From contig JAAMXP010001366.1 in the NCBI GenBank assembly GCA_019693395.1, positions 1-31,066 on the forward strand: a stretch of 31,066 nucleotides of DNA, read 5' to 3'. This document shows, piece after piece, positions 1-11,300 of this stretch (the stretch's first letter is position 1; the number at the start of each line of letters is the position of its first letter). The notes below the pieces were generated by a model. It did no database searches, was not told the origin of the DNA, and saw nothing but the letters and a program-made list of their open reading frames with translations. Origin of the DNA: Ettlia oleoabundans. Its lineage: Eukaryota; Chlorophyta; Chlorophyceae; Chlamydomonadales. The position numbers and the translations under genes are program-made.

Positions 1-3000
1 CACCCAGACTGCCCCCACCTGCGCCACTTGCTCGTCGTCACTATCCTCAAAGTCGGATTGCTGTGCCAGCTCCTGTGCCAGCTCAGAGGGGCCAAGCATG
101 CCAGGGCGCACAGCGCGGCGCAGCAGATTGTCCACATCGCCCTCGTCAACATCTGCGGTACAGACAGCGAGTACATGCAGTACGATTGATGGGCGAAATG
201 CTACAAGTAAGTCAAGTACGGGCAGCTGATGCGCATTTAGGCACAAAAGGCCCGGCACAGGCTGCAGTGGCGGCCACAGCAGCATAGATCCAGGCAACTA
301 GTAACAACGTTGGGCAACCAATAAGGTAGTCTGCGGTAGGCATTGCAGCTGCTAGTTACGGGTCAGTGCCCCCATGATATGAACAACATAACCTCCGTAC
401 CTGCCCACCCAGCTCACATGTACCGCCCCATCAGTCTCACCTGACATGTATGAGTCGCCTAGGCTGTCCACCTCTGGGTTGGCCTGCAGTGTTGCAGTGG
501 AGTAGAACAGCTGGTGTTGATGGAGAAGTGATTAAACACATGGGAACTGATACTTGCGTAGGGACACAAAGCAAAGCAGGGGTCAGGCAGCACGATTAGG
601 CTCATGAACGCGGCTCATGAACGCGAGTAGTCACAAGTCAAGCGCCAGCCTGGCAATAAGAGCCACATGTGCCAACAAGTTTCAAGTGCTGGACGCCCCA
701 CCCCACCCCACCCCACCCCACCACCCCGGCTGTCGCAACCCGGGGCCAGGGCAGCTTACAAGACGGCTGCTGGCACTCATATGTATGTAGTAGCGGGGGC
801 GCAGGGGCACGCGCCGCTGCTGCCGCATGCAGTCCAGCAGCCAGGAGATGTGGATGACGTCAAGGTCCCGCTCCTTGTACCCCCGCACCTTGCCACTTTC
901 ATTGGCTGCAGTATACTGGCGCCAAGAACATAGCGATCAAACCTAATATGAATATGGCTGTCTTATCAGCACCAACTCATGCACACTAACACAACGGAAG
1001 TAACACAATGACACCAGTCAGTACCCCAGGTGACAATTTCAGGCCGGAAGAACAGATGAAACATCTACGCAAAGCACTCTGCAACCCCATAGGCGCTTTT
1101 TGCAGCCCACTAACCTGCCAGGATGTGTGTGACAGCCGGGCTGTACATGAAGTGCGTCTCACCCCCCAGCTTCTTCACTATCTCCTCCACCTCCTTCTTG
1201 CTGCAACAGCCATAGCCATTAGGCAAATGAGGGGGGTGCTGGACAGGGTGGGCACTGAACACAACACAACCACAAGCGCACTGCAAGCAACAACATGATG
1301 GATGGCCATAGCGTGTGGCTGGGCCAGCCATCCAGATTACCCAGCACTGAGGATACGAAGTTGGAGTGAAATGCCCCACAAGCACCATCTCATGCAGCCA
1401 CACAGCCGTATTGCCACTCACTTATACTCGCCATAGTTGGCAAACACGATGCTGCAGCCCTCCAGCGCGTTGCTCACAGTCTCCTCCTGCGGCAGAGGCC
1501 CAGGGTGTTGGCAGCCCACACGATGAGGCGAGGTTGGTGGCCAGTCACGAGAAGCGCCTTAGTTGTGGAGCAATCACTGGTACATGATCTTCCAACCAGA
1601 ATTCATATGCAGGCATACAACACCGCTTGCTGGGTTTGGTGATATACACCTGTGACAGATCAGTATGTTGGGCAGCAGGCACCAGCTGATGGGTCCGCGG
1701 CTTCTTGGCGGCACGCACGCTGCGCTTAGTGGTGACACGCCGCTTTCTTCCATCGTCCCCATCCTATGCAGGAATTGATTTTGTGGCAAACTAAGGATGA
1801 AAATTGTGACAAAGGGGCAACCCCTATAGGAGGGTGGAAACTAGTGTAGCTGGATACATGCATGTGTACCGCGGCTGTGCATGCATGCGCAACGCGGCAT
1901 ACCCACCTGTTCGTTGAAATCCACCTCAGCATTCTGCCGTGCCTGGTCCACAATGTCCTGCAACTCCTCTACAGTGCTGGCCATGGCACCGGTCTTGTCG
2001 TTCCTGAGAACATTTGGAATGCAAGAGGAAGAGAAGAATGAGACCTTGACAATGCGGACGACGCGGGTGGTACAAGCTTGCAGGTGCTGGAAAAAGTTCA
2101 AGGTCTAACCATCGCAGCCTGCCAGCCAGCCCAGCTGACCCACCTGATTTCTTGGATCAACGGGAAGCGCAGCGAGTAGCCGGTTGCAAACTTGACTGAG
2201 CGAATGGTGCGCAGATCGGCCTTCACCTGGAACACCACGCTGTTGCGGGGATCGGTCACCCATACCTCAGGCTTCTCCCTGCCCGTCAGCCTGCAGACGA
2301 TTAGTAATAGCAGCAGAAAAAAGGGACGGAATGATGCAAGCAGCCGTTGAGCCCCTACTACCGTTTAAGAAGGTCTGAGGACACAGACAATGGGCAACAA
2401 CTGCTCTTGAGATGCGGCGGATAGACCTGTGATGGGTTGATGGGTGAATAGTGGCAGCGTTGGCACCCCCTTTGTGACTCACTTGTAGCAGCTGGGCGGC
2501 GGGTGTTTGCTTGCATCCACGCACAGCTGCTCCAGCTTTTGGTGCACAAACTCACGCTCGGACTCACTGAGACCGCTGCCCACCTGCGTCGACGATGTGA
2601 GTGTTTGTAGAGGGTTGAGGGTGGGCGAGTGGCTGGCGGAGGCACTGGCAGCAGCAATCTTTTTCCTGGGTGCGAAGCATATCCACAAAGCAACAAAATT
2701 TCTCGGCTCCCTCAAACTCACACCACGACAGCAAAACACCGCGATGACTTTGCAAGTGGGGTGTAGTACCCTGGAATCAGCACACCCTGCAAAAGGAGGT
2801 CCAGGACACCACCTCGCCACCACTGGCACGTGGCTTGTCAGCCAGCGCCAGCAGGTACTGCGTGTAGTGCCCGCCACGCCCACCCTTGCCGCCCCTGAAC
2901 AGGGTGCCCGTGGGTAGCAAAAACTGTGCATTACTTGTTTGCTTTGCTGTGGTATGGTGTGGTACTGCGTGTACATGCCCATCATACCCAGTCATGCAAG

Positions 3001-6000
3001 TTCTGCACAACATGCATCCCCGATGGCACCCAGCGCATTGTTGGGGATATCAAAGCACATTTAGACCAAAACACCTGCAACCTTGAATGCACCCTAAATG
3101 GACCAACAGCAACACCGACAAGGGTGTTTGATCGGGTGGCTGAACACAGCAGAAACAGCAAACAGCATATTGTATGTGCAAAGCAGTATAACATGGGCAT
3201 CAATGACCGCTGTGCGCGCTGCCCTCACCAGGCGCCAATGACCACAGGATCCAGTTCCACTCCTTTCATGTAGTCCGGCTTAATCCTGAAAGGAAACGGT
3301 AGAGCAAAAAAGATAGAGTGACAGGAGGAAGTAGTAAACGCCGCAATCTTGATCCCCGCCACAAATACAATGGTGAGTCAAACGCGACAGGAGGAGTTGC
3401 CCACACAGCCTGGCTGCCCAAGACACAGGAAAGACTGTGCTGCGTAGCTGGAGGGCGACTCACTTGATCCAGCTGCTGGTGAAGCGCTCGTTGGGGGCCC
3501 AGGGGCTGCTCAGGGACTTGACGATGATGCCCTCCTCCCGGATTCTTGCCATCTATAGGCATAGGAAGTCACGTAACATGTGTGCCCGTTACACCTGAGC
3601 ATTGCAGCGAGAAGCATGCACGGTACACAGCTGGCCAACGGGCTGGTTTCAGGTAGGTACGGGTGTCATGGCAGGGTACACAGTTAATGCGACGATGGGC
3701 AACGATAATGTCTTGTATACAGCCTCACCTCTTCAAACATCGCACTGATGTCCTCCTTGGTGTGACCTATGCGCGAGCACAGGATGGAGTTGAAATATGT
3801 CTTGCCAGGAAGGAGTGCCACCATTCGCCCGCACACCGCGCTGCCACACAGGGGCTCTGCAGTGGCGACAGCGGCAGAGTGTGGAAATCTTTCGCTTTCC
3901 AACCAGTGTGCGTCTTGGCAAATGTGTCCAGCCTAAACAGGAACAGTAAGCATACTAGGAATGTCAAACATTGAACCGCGGGGCCCCACCTCTCGGCGCA
4001 TCAACCACCACTAAGTCCTCCAGCATCCTCTGCCGCTCCCGCAAGGGCCGATCTATGGTGGCTGCCTTGCCATTGTGCAGCACATCAAAAGCAATGTATA
4101 GCAGCTCACAGTCCTGCACAACAATTACACGGTTGACAGACAGGGAGAACATGCACAGCACGCACTAGTAAAGCAATGTGCATGCGTCAGCGGGGTGGGT
4201 TGCCTGCAGCCGAGATTGGAGCAAAACCTGTGCTGGCTCGCCCATGAGCCAGAACTAGCATGCTGCCTGGTCAACAGCTGTCACAACCCGGCCCAGTCGC
4301 CTCAGCAGCCAGCCAGGCAGCTCACCCCCACGCACGGCGCCTGATAGTCAGGATCTGTGACCGCGGCATTCTCCAGGTCGACTTCGTTGAACTGCAAGTG
4401 GCCGCAGCGACAGATGTGAACACCGGTAGCTGACAGAACAGCTGCCCACTGCAAGATGAGTGAAATAGCAATGAAGCTCCCCAGGAGTAGCAGAACAGCT
4501 GGCAGCATGTGCTGGACTCATGAGGCAGCAGCTGCTGGGCGCTAGCGGGCCTGCTCTTGTTCAACAACAGTTTCATGCCAACGGCGCCATTGATTTCTCA
4601 TAACTCAACAAACCTTTGGCACCACAATGCACCGTACTGCCCAAACCCACACTGTTGGTGTGCAGCAATGCCTCGCACCTCGAGCTCCTCGTGGCCTGGC
4701 TTGTTGTCCGTGATGGCGCCAACGAGAGGCTTGAGGCTGCCAAAGGGCTCAAACGCCTTCCTGCAATGCCGCGACGGCATGATCGACAGCACTTATATCA
4801 CCAGCCAACCGCAGATTGATATGGAGGTTTCTGTTGCAAGGAATGGCACCATTTCTCTTGCAGGGAATGGCAGCAATTGAAGGTTCCTGGTGCATGACAT
4901 ACTGCTTGACACCACTCAACATGCCGTCACACATACACGCACATGCACCAGCCACAGTGCGTCCACGTCAGAATCAACTTACTTCTTCTTGTTCCACACA
5001 ATCAACTCTCCATCCAGCACACAAGTGCGGGTGGTGCAGCGCATGACCATGTCATCCAGCACGCTGCAAATGAACGCAATATCAACAAAAGAACAATCAT
5101 AGTGAGCTAGTGAGCACTGCACAAGTGCACCGACAGGCGTGCATTGTCGCGCTGTTCTGCAGTGCCTAACCCACCACTTTCAAGCAAGCAAGAAAAGCCA
5201 GACCGCAGAAGACAGTAGCAATAGGGAGGCTATCATGATCTCGTTGACTGAGCTTGCCTGTAGTTTGAGCGCTCTCCATGTTCAATGGCTCTGCGAGAAT
5301 AGTAGTTGACTTTGCCATCGGGGCACCGGTGCACTTGAATGCGCTCACCATCAAACTGCATCAGCAGAGGAGTGGGGCCAATGGAGCACGCTGCATCAAA
5401 GAACTTGTAGAAGATGTTTGGAGATGACAAATATAGAAAATGAGTTCACAAATCACGCCTTGTTGACATTTGCCACCATAGAAGCCAGTGTGGGCATGCC
5501 CAGAGCATACCAAAGCAGTGCGCTATGACATACAGCTACAAGCACCCACCTTTGTTTCCACCACAAACTCCTTGCCCTCCTTCTCCTGCATCTTGTTGAA
5601 GGCCCATTTCAGGCTGCTGGTCATCTGGGCAAGCTGAGGCCTCACAGGCAAGCCCGGCTTGATGCTCTGCAGGAAAAGAGGCATGGCGGCAGCTGTGTTT
5701 GGTAACATGTATGTTAGGCCTTAGCACAGGCGCACAGGAAACGACACGCCCAGCTGACTACATGAGCAACAACCCCACACATAGTCAACCCATACATCAA
5801 CTCCCGCGCCCAGTGGCATACCCACCAGTGTTAGGACCAAAACCAGGCAACCAAAGAATGCATGCCCCCGCACCGTGTTGTAGCTGTTACCGAAGTCCAC
5901 CATCTCGTTAAAAATGAACTTGAGATCCATCCCGCTATTGTTGTAATAGGAGGATGCATCGTGGTGCCAGGCATCGAATATCGTGCCCTCACCAGCATTG

Positions 6001-7633
6001 ATCTGGAGAGGGGACAGGACAGGGAATGTTGATGCTGTAGCCAAGCAAAATTTTGTCTTGTTTGCACTTCAAACCTGTCAAGATGCTGGCAGCAGATAAC
6101 GGCTATTCAATGGCTTTCAGATCTGTCTAATAGCGCCAGCACCGCAAGCCTGCCATTGCTTGCCGACCTTCAGGTTTTTGAGGATGATCTGGACGATCCA
6201 GGCCATCTGATCAGGTGTGGTGACCTGCATTTAGACGTAATGCACCGCGGTCCAGAGCAGGGCAGCACACGTGTCAGATGGCATACCTATATGGACAGTG
6301 CTCGACAGCTAAACCGCCCCCGGCACCAGTGCATCCAAATCAGCCAAAACAGCAGTGCATGCAGCGCCGGCAGGCATGCTCGATGTGTAAAGCTATCTGC
6401 CAGCCCAGCCAGCCACACTGAGCATCCATCAAGCGCTCACCCAGCAATACAGAGCGTCCAAACAATGACCCGCTCCTTCAGGATACTCCCAGCACCCGCA
6501 TGCCAGAAGCCCAACCCAACCAATCAGCACCCAAGTCGGATATCTCACCTGCATGAGCCCCCGCAGGATTTTGGCCTGCTCATCTGTCTTGCCTTCTGCT
6601 GCCGCCAACTTGTCCAGCGCCTCATTCAGCTGCCCCACCTTGAGGGTCTTAAGCTTCTCTGGGCTGGCTGCAGGATCAATCATGCAGTACGTGTTGAAGA
6701 TGTTCTGCAATCAAGGGTAATCAGGCAAGCAACCACATGGGAAGGTGGTTGAGCACGTCGGTAGCCCGGCCAGTTGGGTGCTGCACAAGTTGGACAGCAC
6801 ACAACACTGCAGAGTCAGGAAGAAGGTTGTGCAATCAAGTGGCGGCTTGCGAATGCGAGTTGCTGCAATGCGGTTAAATTGCATAAGGGACAGCTGCTGA
6901 CCGCAATTTGTGTCATCAAGCGCAACCCAGAAATGCAGCACCCAACAGGCAGAGCTGCTGTTACGCACGTCTTTCAACACTGCTGCATAGTCGCCGGCGC
7001 CCTTGGACCCTGGACGCTTCCAGTTGCGGATCGCATTGGCCTCCCTGGACTTCTTATCAATGCCTGTTGCCTTGAGCAGCACATCTGCCAGCTTGGACTC
7101 GAGCAGCCGGTAGTTGCCACGCTCCCTGTCCAGCTGCAGAGGGGAAAGGTGCGGGGAGGAAAGGAGCAGTCGCCATGCGAGTCGACAACATGTGATAACA
7201 GCATTGGATGATAATAGCCCACAAAAACTGCAAGGAACTGGCAGCTCTCGTTTGGGTGAAGGTGGATGGCATGGGACAATGTGGCGGCGGCACCATTGTT
7301 GTCGACAACAGCACCCACCGCTGGCAGCACCAGCCGAAACACAGCATAGGCTTGATGGCTGCTCTTCACGATGTTAGCGTCAATAAAGCGCCTGCAAAAA
7401 GATGTTTGTGTAAGAAGCCCAATCTGCTCTGGCAGGGGGGAAGGAGGATGGTTTGTTTGGCCCACCAGTAGACTGCTGAGCGCAACGCTGTACTTTTGGA
7501 CTCCGGCGACTTACTCGACATATTTCTTCCGATCCTTCTTCACTTTCCTCAGACCCTCAAAAAACTTCGTCAGTGTGTGGAAGCTCAGGTCATTGGGCTG
7601 CACCAGGGCACTCCTGGCAGCTGGCGGCGCCAT
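1..7633 (-). CDS. LIG4: DNA ligase IV (ATP-dependent, NHEJ), 3' end cut off by window
   Basis: Seals double-strand breaks in non-homologous end joining with XRCC4, in the nucleus. Exons, in transcription order: 7633-7515, 7391-7319, 7133-6969, 6704-6549, 6224-6168, 6002-5874, 5666-5550, 5355-5258, 5063-4983, 4760-4679, 4391-4326, 4113-3990, 3856-3729, 3552-3464, 3285-3229, 2894-2786, 2583-2483, 2290-2144, 2003-1907, 1763-1650, 1486-1422, 1200-1115, 905-760, 483-441, 152-19. These join to 861 codons without a stop. Visible parts: N-terminal DNA-binding domain (about 1-230); motif I ETK|FDGER with nucleophile Lys272; LDGE (321-324); AFDVL (389-393); EEGIIVK (471-477); WIKIKP (493-498); a basic NLS-like exon (666-703); BRCT1 from about 704, including VIHISWLLDC; then an acidic linker. 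The second BRCT must lie left of position 1. The ATG at 7633 is the only Met in its open frame. Plant-like sequence. Introns reach 334 nt and hold nothing recognisable except the repeats listed separately. Confidence 0.95.
599..624. repeat. Two tandem copies of a 13-nt unit in a LIG4 intron
   Basis: The unit GGCTCATGAACGC occurs at 599-611 and 612-624 without mismatch, inside the intron between LIG4 exons 23 and 24. No function is inferred. Confidence 0.9.
696..727 (-). repeat. GGGGT tandem repeat, G-quadruplex-prone, in a LIG4 intron
   Basis: The plus strand carries about six CCCCA units, so the LIG4 transcript strand reads GGGGT repeated, with four or more G4 runs separated by one or two bases. 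It lies about 33 nt downstream of the donor of LIG4 exon 23 (GT at 759), so the pre-mRNA could fold into a G-quadruplex next to a splice site. Confidence 0.8.
4834..4873. repeat. Short imperfect direct repeat in a LIG4 intron
   Basis: TTGCAAGGAATGGCA (4834-4848) recurs as TTGCAGGGAATGGCA (4859-4873), period 25, one mismatch, inside LIG4 intron 9. A minor local duplication. Confidence 0.7.
5064..5257 (-). other. GC-AG intron in LIG4 (intron 8)
   Basis: The exon ends ...AACTACAG and the intron begins GCAAGC, the standard GC donor context. The acceptor is TTTGCAG at 5064. Joining AG to C gives Ser305 and restores the ligase reading frame into VLDDMV...VLDGE. I found no GT nearby that keeps the conserved frame. 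Confidence 0.75.
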
Positions 7634-8317
7634 ACCGGCACGGGTAGGGGCCTGCCGTGAGCGGAAGGCCCTCGGCGGCGCGGCGCTGGGCCGATAAACG
7701 ACGAGTGATCTTATCGCAAGCCCAGAAGCGCACGGGCGCCCTTGAGCGCCTTCTTCCAAGTCGAGCGGGACGCCTCGCGCTGCTGTCGCAGCCCGTGCGC
7801 ACACCAGAAGCGCCGTATAGGCGAACGAGTAGGCAAGGAGTGCTGCGATCGCTTCAGCGCGAAGGCAAATGCTGCAGGGACGCAGTACGCAGCAACGCCA
7901 CGTAGGACGCGCAAGAGATTTCGGCAGAGACGACAATTCTTGTGACCATGCTGGCACACCAATGTCCCGTTGATAAGCCCGAGATAGGGGGAGGTTGTAG
8001 GTTCAGGAGATGCAGTCGCCGGTTGAGCCGCCACTGACCGTCGACAGCGCCTGGTTCAATTCCACGACTTTGACACTCCTGAGCGTGATGCACATGCAGA
8101 GAAAAGTTGCCCAATGATGGAAAGCTTCGTCATGTCGCCTGATATCCTCAGCATTACAAATTCCTGCGGCAGCTTCTTGATGCTGCCTGACAGCCCTCAG
8201 CAGGGGTGGCCGTGCCCTCATGATATTACTGCGCTTCGTCACATAGGCCGACCGACGCAGGGGCATGTGCTGGCTTAAGCAGCTCGTAATCCATTGTCCC
8301 CTGAGACATCAGCCGTA
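7634..8317 (-). promoter_or_regulatory. DRP5 3' UTR followed by LIG4 5' region
   Basis: This 684-nt stretch separates two genes on the same strand. The DRP5 stop is at its right end with a TGTAA polyadenylation-type motif about 160 nt downstream. The remaining ~520 nt must hold the LIG4 promoter and leader. The frame of the LIG4 start stays open on its 5' side to about 7957 but contains no ATG. An out-of-frame ATG at 7938 opens a 31-codon uORF (to 7843). A second frame with a Cys/His cluster (CxHxxxxCxxC) also lacks ATG. No TATA box or clear element was seen. Confidence 0.4.
8154..8158 (-). terminator. TGTAA polyadenylation-type signal for DRP5
   Basis: The minus strand reads TGTAA about 160 nt downstream of the DRP5 stop. 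TGTAA is the usual polyadenylation signal of chlorophyte nuclear genes. It is the first one after the stop. Confidence 0.5.
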
Positions 8318-11300
8318 TCACAGGCAGCGAGCCAACTCCTGGAACTCATTTTTGCAGCGCACCAGCCCCTCCACCCGCTTGGCCAGCGCGTCGCGGCTTG
8401 CCTCAAGAGCAGACAGTACCCCCGCAGCTGCAGTTGCAAGGAGCAATGCAACGAGCTGATCAAGAAGTCAATAAGGTACCGGACGATATTCTAAGCAACA
8501 ACTCCCACTTATTTGTTCACCAACCATCTCGTCAAAGCCGCCATGTCAATTGCCGGGCACATAATCCCCCACCATGGGGTGCACCCCCAAACAACCCAAA
8601 AAGCACAGAATGATGTCTGCTGTGCTTCCTGTTTTTGCAAGCACCTTGGTGCTGCCCACCTGTGAAGAGGCCCATGAAGTCCTCATCTGTGCGGCCAAAC
8701 ATCTCTACGCTCAGCTCCGCCGCCAGCTGGCCACCCACAGGCTCCAGAAAGGCGCTCTTCAGGGTGGCGGGAGCCGCCTGGCAGGCCACTGTCTGCCGAA
8801 TGCGGCCAAACAGGCGGGCAGCCTGCAGGAGGGGCGGAGGGATGGTTGAGTGCCAGTCAAACGGCCAGCCAGCATCCAAGGCACGTGTGCAAATGACACC
8901 AATACCAGTGACATTGACCACCCACCCCCAAGACTTTACAGCCCCATCCACCCACACCCATCCCCACCTGGTGGCAGACGTTGAGGTAGGCGCTGCCAGT
9001 GGCAGCCGCGGGTGGACCCATGACAGTGGTTGTGCGCGGCACCTTGGCCACCCGCCCCTTGCCCGGTGAGTCTTCATCCACGTTGCGGCCTGCTGCCGCT
9101 GCCAGAGCTGCTCGGCGCAGGAGGTCGGGCTTGTTCACGGTCATCACATCTGGGCTGGGTGTCTCTGGCACCGTCTGCAGAGAGCTATTACCACTAGTGC
9201 TAATCTTTAACATACAGTTCAAGACTAGGGTTTTCCTTTCGATGGGCGGCAGCCCCTGTGCCTCATTTGCATGCCACCAATTGCAAACATTCCAGCATGC
9301 CTCATGCCGCATGCGCACTTATGCCACAGGCTGCCTGGGTTGATTACCTGCTGCGTTTCTGCAAAGGGTGCACGCCCTGGTCCCGGCTCATTCTCATCAG
9401 GGCCATGCATGCCCACACCCTCGCTTTGGTCAAACACAGATGGAGCGTCATCTGCCGCGTTTGTCTCTGCGAGCGCAGATTGGTGTTGTGGGGGACCGGG
9501 GGCAAGCAACCTGGGCAAACCAGATGTATGACTGTATAACATTGATGTGTTCATGAACGCCAATGGTGGTGCATTACTGGCTCTTCCGCTCATGGCCTCA
9601 ATCGCAGCGCCCATACTTTGATCCACCAAATGCATGCTGCTACAGGTTCATTGGCACCTGCTGGTGTCACCCAGCAACTCACCACCTACACACCCATGCG
9701 CTCAGTTGCACCCACTACGTCAGCCATCCCACCTCCCAAATCCGCTTGCCTGCTAGCAGACACATTGCATATTCGCTGGTGGCAGTCTCCAAGTGGTGCC
9801 TAACGATACCCTTGCACCGTTCCTCCAGCCCTGACACAAAGGCATGGAAGGCGCTGCGCAGCGCCGCGTGGAAGGCCACATACGGCCGCAGGCGCTCGTA
9901 GTCTGCAAATGCGGTGCATGGCGGTGGTTGGTGCGGCAACAGCATGGAAACCACACTGACAGGGCAACATGCAGAACAAAGGGCTGGTTTGGGAGGCTGG
10001 ACACTGAAGGTGACAAGGAACCAATGTTGCGCTAGTGAAGCACAGAATCAGCCGCTTCAGCCACGCTGCGGAGAGGCAGCCATCCCACCGTCACCCACCT
10101 GAGCCCCTCTGCAGCTGCGCCTGCTCCGCCGAGATATCGTAGGCGCGTTTGACCACAGCCCCCAGCCGCGAGCAGGCAGCATCCAGCAGAGGCCCAAGCG
10201 CATCACGTGCCGCCCCCCGTGCAAGCTCCTCTGCAGCCTTGCCCACACCCCCGCCATTCCTGCGATGGAATTACGATGCCAAGCAAGCACGAGTATAAGT
10301 GACGCCGCATACATCTACGCTAAAAGGCAAGTACCTTGCGATCGATAATGGCAGTTGCTTTTTATAATTAGTTGTAGGCCTGAATGCCGCAGTTGTTCTG
10401 CAGTGTCTGCAACTGCTAACGGCGTGCTTCAGCCTACGGGAGCAACCTACCTGCTCTTGTAGGCCAGCAATATGTTGGCCACTTTATCACGCTGCACCGC
10501 AGGGAACTCCAGGCACCTGGCCGCCTGCATGTAGAAGGCAGCAGGCGAGGGAGGCTGCTGGGGCGATGAGAAGTATGTTTGAGGCAGCAGGGCACAAGGG
10601 TACCAGGCAATATTGCTGGGCGTTAGCTGGAACTGGGAGCCGCTCTTGTCCAATGCTGCGATATGCGGTGCTGCCATGGTTTTGAGCTACACCAGTATGA
10701 TATGGCTGCTTTGATTGCTGTCCTTTCAAAGTGCTACCGCTGCTGCGTCTGATGGCTGTTGGACACGGCAGCTATAGACTGGGTCTGCTGCTGCTGCTCA
10801 TGTCTGCTGTACAGGGCAGCAAGCGCACCTCCTGGAACTCCTGCAGTACGCGCTCAAAGGCGGCACCGCCAAACAAGCGCAGTCCAGCATTGGGCGGCTG
10901 TACAGCCGCTGCCACACCAGGCCACTGCAGGACAGGAACAAAGGAGGAAGCACGCATTCAAGCAGTGAACATAACCCTGTAGTAGTAAATTGGTCATTTG
11001 CCATGTAAGTGCATGCGTTTCCACGCAATATATTGTTCCCGCTGCCGACTTCCTCCCAGGCCATCTGTCCCCAGTTCACAACACGCACATGGCCTGTAAT
11101 GCCTGCCGAGCGCTCCTCCCCAGTGGTCCAACCGAACTGCACGGGATCGATGACTGGGGAGCCCTCCAGGATGGCTTCCACCTTGCTGGCTATGGCAAGC
11201 ACGTACTGGATAGCTGCATGGCAAGCAGGCAAATGAAGTGGCAAAGAGAGACAGGCTGGATCGGCGAATGAAGGAGCAGCAAGATGCCTGTTGTCAAGGA

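Noticed and set aside
5233..5430. Apparent loss of the ligase catalytic lysine (QFDGER)
   Set aside because: An acceptor CAG lies directly before TTTGATGG; splicing from exon 7 restores ETK-FDGER.
8043..8065. B-box-like GGTTCAATTCC, possible tRNA
   Set aside because: The T stem has a mismatch, and no acceptor stem or A box occurs at the proper distance.
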